A stretch of 64,000 nt of DNA, taken from NCBI GenBank assembly GCA_003240625.1, contig QFMX01000002.1:62001-126000 (forward strand), in the 5' to 3' direction. Each line of letters starts with the position of its first letter. The first letter of the stretch is position 1. Positions 43,724-52,578 of the stretch are shown here, piece by piece. This stretch comes from Sphingomonas taxi (GTDB lineage: Bacteria > Pseudomonadota > Alphaproteobacteria > Sphingomonadales > Sphingomonadaceae). The position numbers and the translations under genes were made by a program. The notes beneath the pieces were generated by a model. It made no database searches. It saw only the letters and a list, made by a program, of their open reading frames with translations, and was not told the origin of the DNA.

Positions 43724-45087
43724 GCCATTGCCTCCTTGCGGGGGGCTCGCCAGCCCGTGGTGCCGCTTTTGATGTCGGTCATGTCGGCGATCACGTCGAG
43801 ATCGAGCGCGCTCGCGGTGCCCGACGGCGTACGCAGCCGGGGCGCCAGCATTTCCTGACCGATCGCAGCCGCCAGCCCGGCGCCTGCACCCATCACGATC
43901 GCCGCGATGATCCACAGGATCAGGTTCGGCTTCGAAGGCAGGGTCGGCGGTACCGCACGATCGAGTCGGCTCGCATTGGCCTGCGACACCTCGGATTGCA
44001 GGGTCGCCTCGTTATAGCGCTGACGCACGGTGTCGTACGTCGCCCGCGCGGCGTCGACGTCGCGCTGCAACACGTTCAACTGATCCTGCACGCCGGACAG
44101 TGCGAGCATCCGGGTCTGCTGCGCGGCGAGGTCGGCACGAATGCTCGATTCCCGGCGACCCGCGGCCGAGCTGGCGGCGGTCAACGCCTGCGCCTGGACC
44201 GACCGCGCGGAGGCGAGCTGGCCACGCAAAGCCGCCAGCTGCGCATTGGCGGCGAGCATGTCCGGGTGGTTCGGCCCGAGCGTCTTGGACAGTTCGGCGA
44301 CCTTGCCGGCCTGAAGACCGCTCTCGCGCTGAAGGTCCTGGACGATCGTCGACTGGGCGACCTCGGGCTGTGCGGTCGAGCCCGATTTGGACTGCGCGAC
44401 CGCGGCGGCGGCCTGTGCCGCGACGAGTTCGGTCGACAGGTTGCGGACGCGGTCGGCCTCGACGTCCATCCGGTTCATGCCGACGATGCCGTGCTGGCGC
44501 TGGAAGTCGGACAATCGCGACTGCGCGGCCTCCAGACGATCGCGGACGTCACGGGTCCGTGCGTCGTACCATTTGGCGTTGCCGCGCGCGTTGCCGCTGC
44601 GCAGCGTCACCTGCTTGGTCAGGAACGTGTCGACGATCAGGTTCAGCGTCTTCGCCGCCGCCTCGGGCGACTTGGCGGTCAGGCTCAGCCGGATGACGTT
44701 GCTGCCCTTCTCGCTGCTGATCGCGAGATCGCGGCGCAGCATCGTGAGGCCGTTCTGGTTGCGCTCGGTCGGGGTATCGCCCAGCGCCGCGCTCTGGAAC
44801 TGCGGGCTGCGTTGGACGACGTCGCTCAGGACGGCGTCGCTGCGGATGATATCCTGCTGCGTGCCGATCACCGATTCGAGTACTGAGCTGTTGTCCGAGC
44901 CGTTGGCGCTGTTGGCGCTGACGGGATCGCGCTCGGTCAGATCGACCAGGATCGACGACGTCGCGGTGTAGGCGCGCGGGCGGGTGAAGCCGAGTGCGGC
45001 GATGGCGAGAAACACCACCCCGCCAACCAGCAGGACAAGACGGATCCGATGCCGGATCGCGCTTATCAAATCAGCGAAACTGATCAC
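43720..45087 (-). CDS. Wzz/GNVR-type polysaccharide co-polymerase
   Basis: 455-residue inner-membrane protein controlling chain length and linking export parts. Transmembrane helix about 17-37, Wzz domain (ATSSILVDLTERDPV), a long coiled-coil periplasmic region (about 160-370) with the GNVR-like ARATYDTVRQRYNEA, and a second helix (about 388-410) preceded by the Pro-rich AVPPTLPSKPN. The cytoplasmic kinase domain is not fused but encoded separately by the next gene, as in gellan-type clusters. ATGA-coupled to the AAA+ gene. Confidence 0.92.
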   Translation of the reverse strand: MISFADLISAIRHRIRLVLLVGGVVFLAIAALGFTRPRAYTATSSILVDLTERDPVSANSANGSDNSSVLESVIGTQQDIIRSDAVLSDVVQRSPQFQSAALGDTPTERNQNGLTMLRRDLAISSEKGSNVIRLSLTAKSPEAAAKTLNLIVDTFLTKQVTLRSGNARGNAKWYDARTRDVRDRLEAAQSRLSDFQRQHGIVGMNRMDVEADRVRNLSTELVAAQAAAAVAQSKSGSTAQPEVAQSTIVQDLQRESGLQAGKVAELSKTLGPNHPDMLAANAQLAALRGQLASARSVQAQALTAASSAAGRRESSIRADLAAQQTRMLALSGVQDQLNVLQRDVDAARATYDTVRQRYNEATLQSEVSQANASRLDRAVPPTLPSKPNLILWIIAAIVMGAGAGLAAAIGQEMLAPRLRTPSGTASALDLDVIADMTDIKSGTTGWRAPRKEAMA

Positions 45088-46445
45088 TGGTCACGCACTC
45101 CTCGTTCCAAGACATTACGCAAATCGTCGAACCCGGTCGGCTTGATCCGGGCGGGGTCGATCCTGCGATTATAGACAAGCAGATAGAATTGCGGCGCCAG
45201 CGTATCGTCGAAATAATAGCTGCCCTCGATCGCGCTGGCATGGAGGATAGGGCTCAGCGCCGCGAACGCCGCGGCGATGGTCGCGTCGTCATGACCGTCC
45301 TCGTTGAGCACCAGCGTCACCTCGTCCCGCTCGATCCGCGTCCGCATCGCCGCGGCAAGGCAGATCACGGCGATCGCCATCGCCGTCGGCTTGGGCAGGC
45401 GCTGGAGATCGACGACCAGCGCCGCGGCGCGCGGGCTGAGCGCACCCCATTCGCTATACGCATCGAGCAGACCCTGCTGGACCAGCGTGTCGTCGATATG
45501 ATCGCGACCCGCGCGGCTTGCCGCGATCGCGCAGTTCGCGCCGAACAGACGCAGGTGATACGGCGATCCGACCGCCGAGCGGGCGATCTTCATCGCCGCA
45601 TCGTCGTCGATCGTCAGCCCCGCTGCGTCACAGCAACGGACCAGCAGCGCCTTGAGCTGTTCGGTTTCGATCCCGCCGATCGGCACCGACACGATATGCC
45701 GACGCAGCGAGGGATGCCCCTCGATCAGGTCCTCGAGATTGGCAGCGATGCCGACCGCGACGATCCGGACCGGCGACCGCATGTCCGACAGCAGCTTCAT
45801 CAGCGCCGCCATCTCGGTCTTGGTCGCGTGCGTCTCGATCCGATCGAACTCGTCGAGCACGAAGATCGTCGGGCGACGCACCTTCTCGGCGAGAATGGTC
45901 GCCATCTGGCGCGCATCGAACGGAGCGGTCAGCAAAGGCTGGACGTCGACCCGCCGAATGCCTTCGCCGGGGATCGACAGAAGTTCGACGAGATAGGGAC
46001 GGCAAAGCTCGGAAAAGTCGATATCGCCGCCGGCCAGGTTGTAGAGCACGGTCGCGCCGGCCTCGTCCGCCATGTCGCCGAACACGCGTGCCAGCGACGT
46101 CTTGCCCGAGCCGCGCGCGCCGAACACGATGCCATGCTTGCCATGTTCGAGCACCGCCTCGACCAGCCGGTCCAGCTCGCGCGCGCGCCCGGCCAGACCG
46201 GCGCGGTTCTCGACCGGCATGCCGGCGTCGAACGCGCTGTGGATCCGCGTCCGCCCCGAACTGAGCGACCGCGATGGCGAGACGGCGGGGGCGGGGCGCG
46301 CAGGGATCGCCGCGATCGGCCCCGAATGTGCAGGCACGGAGGCCGCGTTGCCGGGAGCCGCGCGAAGGTCGGGCAGGCTGGATAGGGGCGGCTCGGGATC
46401 GAGCAGGCCCGACAGCCAGTTGCCGAGGCGTGCGAAGAAACTCAC
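45084..46445 (-). CDS. AAA+ ATPase in EPS operon
   Basis: 453 residues from a GTG at 46445 (GGAAAGG upstream). The first 70 residues are Pro/Ala-rich and begin with an amphipathic FFARLGNWLSGLL. Then comes an AAA+ domain: Walker A GARGSGKT (109-116), Walker B IFVLDE (194-199), Arg-rich sensor region and a helical C-domain. The initial SFDAGMP..GLAGRARELDRLVEAV resembles Orc/Cdc6- or ExeA-like ATPases. It sits between the export (OPX) and co-polymerase genes; its role is unknown. One idea is assembly or positioning of the export complex, supplying the ATP hydrolysis its neighbour lacks. The frame is open to 46580 but the extension covers the intercistronic space. Confidence 0.82.
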   Translation of the reverse strand: MSFFARLGNWLSGLLDPEPPLSSLPDLRAAPGNAASVPAHSGPIAAIPARPAPAVSPSRSLSSGRTRIHSAFDAGMPVENRAGLAGRARELDRLVEAVLEHGKHGIVFGARGSGKTSLARVFGDMADEAGATVLYNLAGGDIDFSELCRPYLVELLSIPGEGIRRVDVQPLLTAPFDARQMATILAEKVRRPTIFVLDEFDRIETHATKTEMAALMKLLSDMRSPVRIVAVGIAANLEDLIEGHPSLRRHIVSVPIGGIETEQLKALLVRCCDAAGLTIDDDAAMKIARSAVGSPYHLRLFGANCAIAASRAGRDHIDDTLVQQGLLDAYSEWGALSPRAAALVVDLQRLPKPTAMAIAVICLAAAMRTRIERDEVTLVLNEDGHDDATIAAAFAALSPILHASAIEGSYYFDDTLAPQFYLLVYNRRIDPARIKPTGFDDLRNVLERGVRDQ

Positions 46446-46543
46446 GGGTGGCCTTTCCGCGCTGTCGAGTTGAACGGCGCCGCCCCGAGCGAGGTGATGG
46501 CGATCGAGGGTGTGGCGATCGAAGTGATGGCGAAAAAGGTCAT
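46442..46543 (-). CDS. Possible 33-residue ORF between OPX and AAA+ genes
   Basis: An ATG at 46543, 5 nt after the OPX stop, opens a frame of 33 codons that ends in a TGA overlapping the AAA+ GTG (GTGA). The peptide begins MTFFAITSIATPSIAITSLG and is mildly hydrophobic. No clear ribosome site is seen and part of it comes from short direct repeats (GGCGATCGA units), so it may be only a coupling device or chance. Confidence 0.3.
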   Translation of the reverse strand: MTFFAITSIATPSIAITSLGAAPFNSTARKGHP

Positions 46544-46548
46544 CGCGA

Positions 46549-47436
46549 TCAGAACCACTTTTCCTTGATGACCAGCACATCTTCGGGCTGGACCGGCATG
46601 TCGAGGTCGGGCTTGTCGAGCTTCTGCCCGCCGCGCCGCACTTCGATCCGCTTGACCGAGCCAGCCAGTGTCGGCCCCCCTGCGAGCGCCAGTGCCTGAC
46701 GGAACGTCATGCCCGGCTGGATCGGGAACGCGCCGCCCTTGTTCACTTCGCCGTACACGTAGATCGTCTCGGCGGTCGGGACGAACAGCGTGTCGCCGGG
46801 CTGCACCATCCGCGATGCGCCGCCGCTGAGGTCGGCGAGCGAGATGCGCTGTGGCTGGCCACCGGCCGGGGTCAGGATCACCGCATTGGCACCATCGATC
46901 CGCGGTCCGCCGGCGCGCGCGACCATCGCCGAGACGGTATAGGGGCGATCGATCGGGTAGAGCCCCGAATTGGGTACCGCACCCAGCACGGTCGCTGTCT
47001 TGCTGCTGTACGCCGTGATCTCGACGTTGATCGACGGCTTGCTCAGATAGCCACCGCGCACATAGGCCTGCGACAATTCGGTGCCGAGCTGCGCCGTCGT
47101 CTTGCCCGCCGCCTGGACGACGCCGAGATACGGTGCGGTGATCGTGCCGTCGGCGCGGATCCGCGTCTTCGACGACATCGCTTCCTGCCCGAAGACGGTC
47201 ACGGCGATCTCGTCGTTCGCGCCGAGAACGTAGGAACTGGCCGCCGTCCCGGTGGCGCCCGGCGAGGTCGCACTTGGCGAGGTCACACTTGGCGAGGTCA
47301 CACTTGGCGAGGTCGAACCGGGGGCCGTCTGCGCCGGAGCGGGCTCGGCGGTCTGGGCGTGCACAGTCTGGGCGAGCAGAACCGCCGACAGCGCAAATGC
47401 GCCAGCCAGGCGTACGGAGTGCCAGCTACCTGTCAT
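46549..47436 (-). CDS. Polysaccharide export protein (OPX, Wza/GumB/GelD-like)
   Basis: 295 residues with a signal peptide (about 1-27), a Ser/Pro/Thr linker (about 40-62) made of 15-bp DNA repeats, a poly_export domain (YVLGANDEIAVTVFGQEAMS, then GTITAPYLGVVQAAGKT) and an SLBB domain (TVLGAVPNSGLYPIDRPYTV). No lipobox Cys, so it is not a classical lipoprotein. The ATG at 47436 has GAGG 7 nt before it; an ATG at 47451 is possible. OPX proteins make the outer-membrane/periplasmic part of the export channel; here the neighbouring barrel could serve as outer-membrane pore. Confidence 0.92.
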   Translation of the reverse strand: MTGSWHSVRLAGAFALSAVLLAQTVHAQTAEPAPAQTAPGSTSPSVTSPSVTSPSATSPGATGTAASSYVLGANDEIAVTVFGQEAMSSKTRIRADGTITAPYLGVVQAAGKTTAQLGTELSQAYVRGGYLSKPSINVEITAYSSKTATVLGAVPNSGLYPIDRPYTVSAMVARAGGPRIDGANAVILTPAGGQPQRISLADLSGGASRMVQPGDTLFVPTAETIYVYGEVNKGGAFPIQPGMTFRQALALAGGPTLAGSVKRIEVRRGGQKLDKPDLDMPVQPEDVLVIKEKWF

Positions 47437-47455
47437 GATGTGCCTCGTCATTAGA

Positions 47456-48742
47456 TCAGAACCTGTACGATACGCCTGCCGCAACGCGGTCGGCATCATA
47501 GTTGTTGAGTCCGGTATTGGTGCGGCGCGACGTGCGCTGCGCGTCCAGAGTCAGATTGAGCCGCTCGCCCATGGCACGGGTCAGGCCCAAAGTCAGGCTT
47601 GAAAAGCGGTCGCTCGAAAAAGGTGCTGCGATTACAAGGGGATCGCCACGAAACTGGCGCCGCCCGAGAACTGCGCCACCGCGCAGGAGCGTCCGCTCGG
47701 CAAACCGCCATTCGGTGCTGAGCGCATAATCGGTCTGCACGGTGAACCCGGCCGGCACGAGCGAGTCATTGACGATCCGTCGTCCGGCCTCGCCCTTGAA
47801 CAGGATCCGCGGGATCGGGCGGAACACCAGGTCGATGTCCCAGCCCGCACCGCGATACGGACGGACATTGGCGCCCTTGCTGCTCGCCTGCAGGTAATGC
47901 AGATCGATCGACATTTCGACGCGGCTGACGACCGCGCGATTGAACGTCACGCCGGCCTCGTCGATCCGGTTGACGACGCCGATGGTCGGGCGATCGGCGC
48001 GCGAATAGCGATAGAAGAGCGCCGCCTGTCCCAGGCTGGGACGCGCATAGCCGATGCCGCCCGCCGCCGACACGAGCGTCTGGTCGGCAAAGTTGAACAG
48101 CGTGTCGTTGCGGGTCGTCCGGCGCGACAGTTCGGCGAGCGGAAAGAAGCCGACCGCGCGCGGGCAGCTGGCCTTCACCGCCAAGGTCGAGAAGGTCTGG
48201 AAATTGTCGATCGGGCCGTTGATGTCGCCGTAATCGGCCTGCTGGCGGGTCAAGCGCAGGTCGGGCTGGATCTGGCAGATGCCGGCGATCCGGATCGTCC
48301 CGCTGCCCCTGATATCGGCGCGCACCCGGCTGCGATCGGTGTTCTGCGTATAGAAACTATACCCGAGGTCGCCGTCGACACGCAGATCGTTCTGCCCGAG
48401 CTGACGCTGATACGAGGCGCGGAGCGCGGGCGTGACGATGATGTCGTCCACCGGGGCCGCGCGATCGTCGCTGGTACGGAAGATGTTGTCGTCATACGCG
48501 ACCTCCGCCGTCGGCGTCACGCTCAGCCCCGGCTGGTTGACGCCGGAGGTGCCCAGCAGCGGGATCGGGATCAACGGTACGCCCAGACGTTCGGTCTGCG
48601 CGACCGCCGGATGCGGCATTGCAAGCACCGTCAGGCCAAGCGTCTGCGCGACGACGCCGAACAGCGTGGCATTGCCCAGGAGCCTGGCATTTTCTTTGCC
48701 GCAACGCAGCATGGACCGACGAGCAGGGGAGCGACCGAACAT
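47456..48742 (-). CDS. Outer-membrane beta-barrel protein of EPS operon
   Basis: 428 residues from ATG 48742 (earlier ATGs at 48763 and 48868 are possible). A long signal sequence ends near AMPHPAVAQ. The rest is a succession of amphipathic strands, for instance DLRVDGDLGYSFYTQNTDRS, ADIRGSGTIRIAG and the last strand RVAAGVSYRF, ending in Phe as outer-membrane barrels do. It resembles the BBP2-type putative porins. It is the first gene of the export operon and lies 5 bp upstream of the OPX gene, so it is a good candidate for the outer-membrane exit pore or for an OPX partner. Confidence 0.85.
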   Translation of the reverse strand: MFGRSPARRSMLRCGKENARLLGNATLFGVVAQTLGLTVLAMPHPAVAQTERLGVPLIPIPLLGTSGVNQPGLSVTPTAEVAYDDNIFRTSDDRAAPVDDIIVTPALRASYQRQLGQNDLRVDGDLGYSFYTQNTDRSRVRADIRGSGTIRIAGICQIQPDLRLTRQQADYGDINGPIDNFQTFSTLAVKASCPRAVGFFPLAELSRRTTRNDTLFNFADQTLVSAAGGIGYARPSLGQAALFYRYSRADRPTIGVVNRIDEAGVTFNRAVVSRVEMSIDLHYLQASSKGANVRPYRGAGWDIDLVFRPIPRILFKGEAGRRIVNDSLVPAGFTVQTDYALSTEWRFAERTLLRGGAVLGRRQFRGDPLVIAAPFSSDRFSSLTLGLTRAMGERLNLTLDAQRTSRRTNTGLNNYDADRVAAGVSYRF

Positions 48743-48913
48743 GGAGTCTGCGTGCCTTCTCATATTCACGACGTCAAGACGCCCGGGTCGATGCGGTCGT
48801 GACCATCCTTTCAGGTCACGCTGCACCGCCGCATAAACGTTTAATTCTGTCCGGACTATTAACCGCATCTAAAATCTTGGGAATTAGCGCGTAGCCATCA
48901 AAGAGGGAAAGAT
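48743..48913. promoter_or_regulatory. Divergent promoter region of EPS export operon and glycosidase
   Basis: 171 bp between two divergent starts. It contains an AT-rich core (TAAACGTTTAATT and ACTATTAACCGC, about 48834-48863) that is unlike the GC-rich surroundings; AACGTT is palindromic. Promoters for both directions should lie here, but I cannot assign -35/-10 boxes safely. Confidence 0.45.
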
Positions 48914-50368
48914 ATGGCTCGCCGTTTTGTGCCGCTGCTGAGTGTGTTGCTGGCGTCGTGTGGCGGCGGTTCCGATGCGTCTACCGAAGCGGTCGTGACC
49001 GTTCCCGTAGCTGCCCCGACCCCCACGCCGACTCCTACCCCGACTCCAGGCGCGGGCGACGCCAGCGCGCTGCCGGTCGAATCCGGGGCGACCGCGATCG
49101 TCTTTGCAGGCGCCGATCTTCCGGTCCGAACCACGCCCTATATCGTCGGTGCTGCGACCCATTTCTCCTATGCGGCCTTGGCTGGCTACGATCCCGACAG
49201 CGTCGCGCAACGCTTCGCCGATTCGGGCATCCGCGCGTTTCGCGAGGATCTTTTCTGGAACGCGCTGGCACCCGACTGGGACGTCGATGGTGCCCATCTG
49301 CCGACGCTGCTGGTGACGTTCCTCGGCAAGAGCAGCGCCCGCCCGCTTTATATCCTCAACAACGGCAATCCGTGGATACCCGGTGCCTCGCCGCCGGTGG
49401 GGGATGTCGGGCAGGCCGCGTTCGCGATCTATGCGCAGCATGCGGTGGCGGCGACGGGCGGTCGCGACGCGCTGTACGAGATCTGGAACGAGTGGAACCG
49501 CAACGCCGTTCGCGACAAGCCGGTGCTGGTCGGTCCCGGCGACGCTTCGGACTATCGCGCCTCGCTATATTACGCGCCGCTCGCCGCGCGTACGACCAGC
49601 GCGATCAAGCAGGTGGCGCCTGGTGCCAAGGTATTGGTTGGCGCGGCCGGGGACGATCCGGGCTGGCAGTGGACGCTCGACGTGCTGGCGCGCGGTGGTG
49701 CAGCACAGGCCGATGGCGTGTCGGCGCATATCTATAATCACTGCACGAGCACCGCGAACCGTACCGCGACCGAGGCGATCGGCCGCCTGGGTACGCTGCA
49801 TGACAAGGTCGCCAGCGCGAATGGCGGGCGCGACCTGCCGGTCTACGTGACCGAATGGGGCTGGCCCTCGGGCACCGCGTCCTGTTCGGTGAGCACCGCG
49901 AAGGTGGCGACCAACGTACCGCAATTCCTGCTGCACACCGCCGCGCTGCCCTGGGTGGCGGGCAGCTGGTATTACGAAACCAAGGATTCGGGCTCCGACC
50001 CCACCAACATCCAGCATAATTTCGGGCTCTACGACGCCAATTATGCCGCCAAGGCCGCGCAATGCGCGTTCGCCGACGCCAGCGCGCTCATCGCCGAGGC
50101 CAAGGCGATGGCGGTACAGACCGTCGACGGCGGCCTGACGGTGATCAGGGTGACGACGCCGCGCGGCTTGGCGATCGTCGCGTGGAGTGCGGTGTCGGGC
50201 CGTCAGGGGCGGGTCACGGTCGGCGGCACGGCCGCGTATACCAGCCGCACGCTGTGCCAGGCATCGGGCGCGGTCTCTGCCGATCGCAGCGTCACGGTCG
50301 GCGAGATGCCCGTCGTCATCGACGTCCCCAACGTCAGCCGCCTGGGAGTCAACGCCCGCCTGCTATAA
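48914..50368 (+). CDS. Clan GH-A-like glycosidase, lipoprotein
   Basis: 484 residues with a lipobox LASC (Cys16), a (Pro-Thr)n linker (about 35-45) and a TIM-barrel-like body. YEIWNEWN has the acid/base Glu193 and VYVTEWGWPS the nucleophile Glu314, the pattern of clan GH-A (GH39/GH5-like). C-terminal beta domain from about 390. A paralogue lies at 56574-57974. A lipid-anchored glycosidase beside EPS genes probably trims or frees polymer at the periplasm or surface. Ribosome site GAGGGA just before the ATG. Confidence 0.85.
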   Translation: MARRFVPLLSVLLASCGGGSDASTEAVVTVPVAAPTPTPTPTPTPGAGDASALPVESGATAIVFAGADLPVRTTPYIVGAATHFSYAALAGYDPDSVAQRFADSGIRAFREDLFWNALAPDWDVDGAHLPTLLVTFLGKSSARPLYILNNGNPWIPGASPPVGDVGQAAFAIYAQHAVAATGGRDALYEIWNEWNRNAVRDKPVLVGPGDASDYRASLYYAPLAARTTSAIKQVAPGAKVLVGAAGDDPGWQWTLDVLARGGAAQADGVSAHIYNHCTSTANRTATEAIGRLGTLHDKVASANGGRDLPVYVTEWGWPSGTASCSVSTAKVATNVPQFLLHTAALPWVAGSWYYETKDSGSDPTNIQHNFGLYDANYAAKAAQCAFADASALIAEAKAMAVQTVDGGLTVIRVTTPRGLAIVAWSAVSGRQGRVTVGGTAAYTSRTLCQASGAVSADRSVTVGEMPVVIDVPNVSRLGVNARLL

Positions 50369-50408
50369 GGGGGGCCGAGTCCGAGCAGCCCCCGCAATTC
50401 GACCGACG

Positions 50409-51620
50409 CTAGCGCTTGCTCGCCGCAATTTGTTCGAAGGCACCGATCATCTGCTTGGCCAGTCCGTCATAGTCATAGCGCTCGGTCTGCTTCGCCGCCT
50501 GCTCGCGCAGCACGAGCAGCTGTTCGGGGCGGTCGAGCACATCCACGATCGCCGCGCGCCATTGCTCCGCGTCGCCGGGGGGCACCAGCATGCCGTTGAC
50601 GCCCGGCTCGATCAGTTCGGGCAGGCCACCCTTGTCGCTGCCCATGACCGGCAACGCGTTGACCAGCGCCTGGAACACGACGCCCGGCGAGTTTTCCGCC
50701 CAGAGCGACGGCACCACCAGCAGGTCGCTTTCGGCCATGATGTCGGCGACGATCTGTTGCGGGACATGGCCCTTCATCGTCAGCCACGGACGCTCGCCAT
50801 AGGTCGCGCGCAAGGCGTGATCCTCCGGCCCCTTGCCGAGCACGGTGAGATGAAAGTCGTAGGTGGCCGACAGCTGGTCGAGCAGTTCGAGGACGAAATT
50901 GATCCCCTTGGTCTTCTCCAGCCGACCGACGAACAACAGCCTGACCTTGCCGGCCGGCGCATGCGTCACGCGCGGGGCAGGGTAGTGGTTCGGATTGAGG
51001 ATGTGGAAGCGTGGATAGTCCTCGATCGGCAGCAGCGACGAAATCGTGTCGAGGTTGGACTGCGACGGCGAGATGAAACCCAGCCGCGGGATCTCGCGCA
51101 GGAAGCCCATCTTCACCTTCGAACTCAGGCGACAATTGGTGCATTGCTCGACGCATTCGTCGCTGCCGCGGAACATCGTCGTCCGCAGGCAGGCATAAGC
51201 GAGATCGTGCAACGTGATCGCGGTCGGGATGTCGTGGCGGCCGATGACCTTCAGGCCATTATAGCCGAGACCCGATATCCAGTGGATGTGGATGAAATCC
51301 GGCTTGAAGTCGTCGATGACCTTCTCGAACATCGCCTCGTTGCGCGGGTCGTAATGATCCTGGGCATGCCAGATCGGCTTCTTCCAGCCAGGCGCCTGGC
51401 TGGCCCTGAACACCGGATAGATGTGCGGCGTGTTGACGCGGTACAGCGTATAACCGTCCTGCGGCGTGGCCCAGCTTTCATGCTCGACCATCGGCGCCGC
51501 GGTCAGCACCGCGGCTTCGTGACCATTGGCTGCGAACCAATAGGTCAAACTGTGCGCGCACAGTTCCGCGCCGCCGATCACGTAGGGCGGATAGAATGCG
51601 GAGATGCTCAGAATGCGCAT
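50409..51620 (-). CDS. Glycosyltransferase, GT4 type, with Cys motif
   Basis: 403 residues from the ATG at 51620 (GGGAGGA upstream); a longer frame to 51740 overlaps the next gene and is unlikely. Start MRILSISAFYPPYVIGGAEL is typical. Donor domain: LLFVGRLEKTKGINFVLELL, PSLWAENSPGVVFQALVNALPVM. Residues about 145-165 contain four Cys spaced C-x11-C-x3-C-x2-C, shared with the GT at 52579. That subgroup may bind a metal. Divergent or convergent with its neighbours, so likely an independent unit with the acetyltransferase upstream. Confidence 0.9.
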   Translation of the reverse strand: MRILSISAFYPPYVIGGAELCAHSLTYWFAANGHEAAVLTAAPMVEHESWATPQDGYTLYRVNTPHIYPVFRASQAPGWKKPIWHAQDHYDPRNEAMFEKVIDDFKPDFIHIHWISGLGYNGLKVIGRHDIPTAITLHDLAYACLRTTMFRGSDECVEQCTNCRLSSKVKMGFLREIPRLGFISPSQSNLDTISSLLPIEDYPRFHILNPNHYPAPRVTHAPAGKVRLLFVGRLEKTKGINFVLELLDQLSATYDFHLTVLGKGPEDHALRATYGERPWLTMKGHVPQQIVADIMAESDLLVVPSLWAENSPGVVFQALVNALPVMGSDKGGLPELIEPGVNGMLVPPGDAEQWRAAIVDVLDRPEQLLVLREQAAKQTERYDYDGLAKQMIGAFEQIAASKR

Positions 51621-51663
51621 CGCGTCCTCCCTTCGCGGGTCCGCGGCGCAACGATGTGACGGC

Positions 51664-52221
51664 TCATGACGCGCCGACGATCCGGGCCGGCACGCCCACC
51701 GCGACCGCGCCGTCGGGCACGTCGCGCAACACGACTGCATTGGCGCCGACCATGGCTCCCTCTCCGATTGTGACCGCTCCGATGATCGCGGCGCCTGCCG
51801 ACAGATAGGCTCCGCGTCCTATTCGGGCATGCCCTGGACTGTGCGAATGTCTAGAGCCGATCGTTACATTCTGCAAAATAACGACATTCTCTTCGATCGT
51901 GCAGACGCCCACGACGATTCCGTACGGATGGGGAATATAGAGCCCGGGCGCGACGGTACAGCCGATTGCGATCTCCGACCCGAATTTGCGACAGGTCCAC
52001 CACCACCAGATGCGCCGCAGCGGCCGGCCGACGACCGGAATACGCGCCAGCGCATCCTGGATCCGTCGCGCCAGCACGAACTGGAATCCTTGCGTCAACA
52101 GCACCATTCGCACCGCGAAAGCCGGGGTGAGGGGGGTCGATTCATGATGCGCGAACAGCGCCAGATCTCGCCGGACCGCGGCCCGAAAACCGGCTGCCCC
52201 GCCATTGCCCTCGGTTGTCAT
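51664..52221 (-). CDS. Hexapeptide-repeat acetyltransferase (CysE/LbH-like)
   Basis: 185 residues. The N-terminal helix (RAAVRRDLALFAHHE) and hydrophobic stretch are followed by a left-handed beta-helix: IAIGCTVAPGLYIPHPYGIVVG, VVILQNVTIGSR, ARIGRGAYLSAGAAIIGAVTIG, MVGANAVVLRDVPDGAVAVGVPARIVG. The catalytic His is in IPHPYG. It resembles serine O-acetyltransferase but lies in the EPS locus, so O-acetylation of a sugar is the better guess. A paralogue is at 61063-61647. Its ATG overlaps the TGA of an orphan open frame (52218-52370). Confidence 0.87.
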   Translation of the reverse strand: MTTEGNGGAAGFRAAVRRDLALFAHHESTPLTPAFAVRMVLLTQGFQFVLARRIQDALARIPVVGRPLRRIWWWWTCRKFGSEIAIGCTVAPGLYIPHPYGIVVGVCTIEENVVILQNVTIGSRHSHSPGHARIGRGAYLSAGAAIIGAVTIGEGAMVGANAVVLRDVPDGAVAVGVPARIVGAS

Positions 52222-52370
52222 GAACGGACGATACCCTTGTTGCTCGCCAGCATTCCCAGGCGGTGGAGATTTTGATGCATTGCGGCAATCACCGAGCCCC
52301 GCAAGGCCATGCCGATGAACTTGTACCGTTTTTTGTAAGAATCGAGCAAGCGACGTCCGTTTTTCGCCGT
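52218..52370 (-). pseudogene. Possible 3' remnant of a lost gene
   Basis: Minus-strand frame of 50 codons (TAKNGRRLLDSYKKRYKF at its start, NLHRLGMLASNKGIVRS at its end) whose TGA overlaps the acetyltransferase ATG, the same coupling used by intact genes in this locus. Codon third positions are less GC-rich than neighbours. No credible start or upstream domain. It might be the tail of a deleted glycan gene, or chance. Confidence 0.3.
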
Positions 52371-52578
52371 GTCGGGGCACTTCGTTGTTGCAGGAAGTGG
52401 TGGCGACGCGATACCGCACGTGCGAAGTGAACATCGATGGCGTGTCATTCTCGGTGGATCATGGTGCGAATTCGGCGACGATCGACCGGGACGGCAACGG
52501 TCCGCAGGCAATTTCAATCAGCGGCATCATTGCTGTATGCATGGCGGCGTGGCCGCATGGAACGATCCGAAGGGTAGC
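52222..52578. promoter_or_regulatory. 357-bp divergent gap, AT-richer than surroundings
   Basis: Apart from the possible remnant at 52218-52370, no gene is visible. TTGTACCGTTTTTTGTAAG (about 52320-52340) is an AT-rich stretch. Promoters for the GT4 on the plus strand, with AAGGG near its start, and for the acetyltransferase should lie here. Confidence 0.4.
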
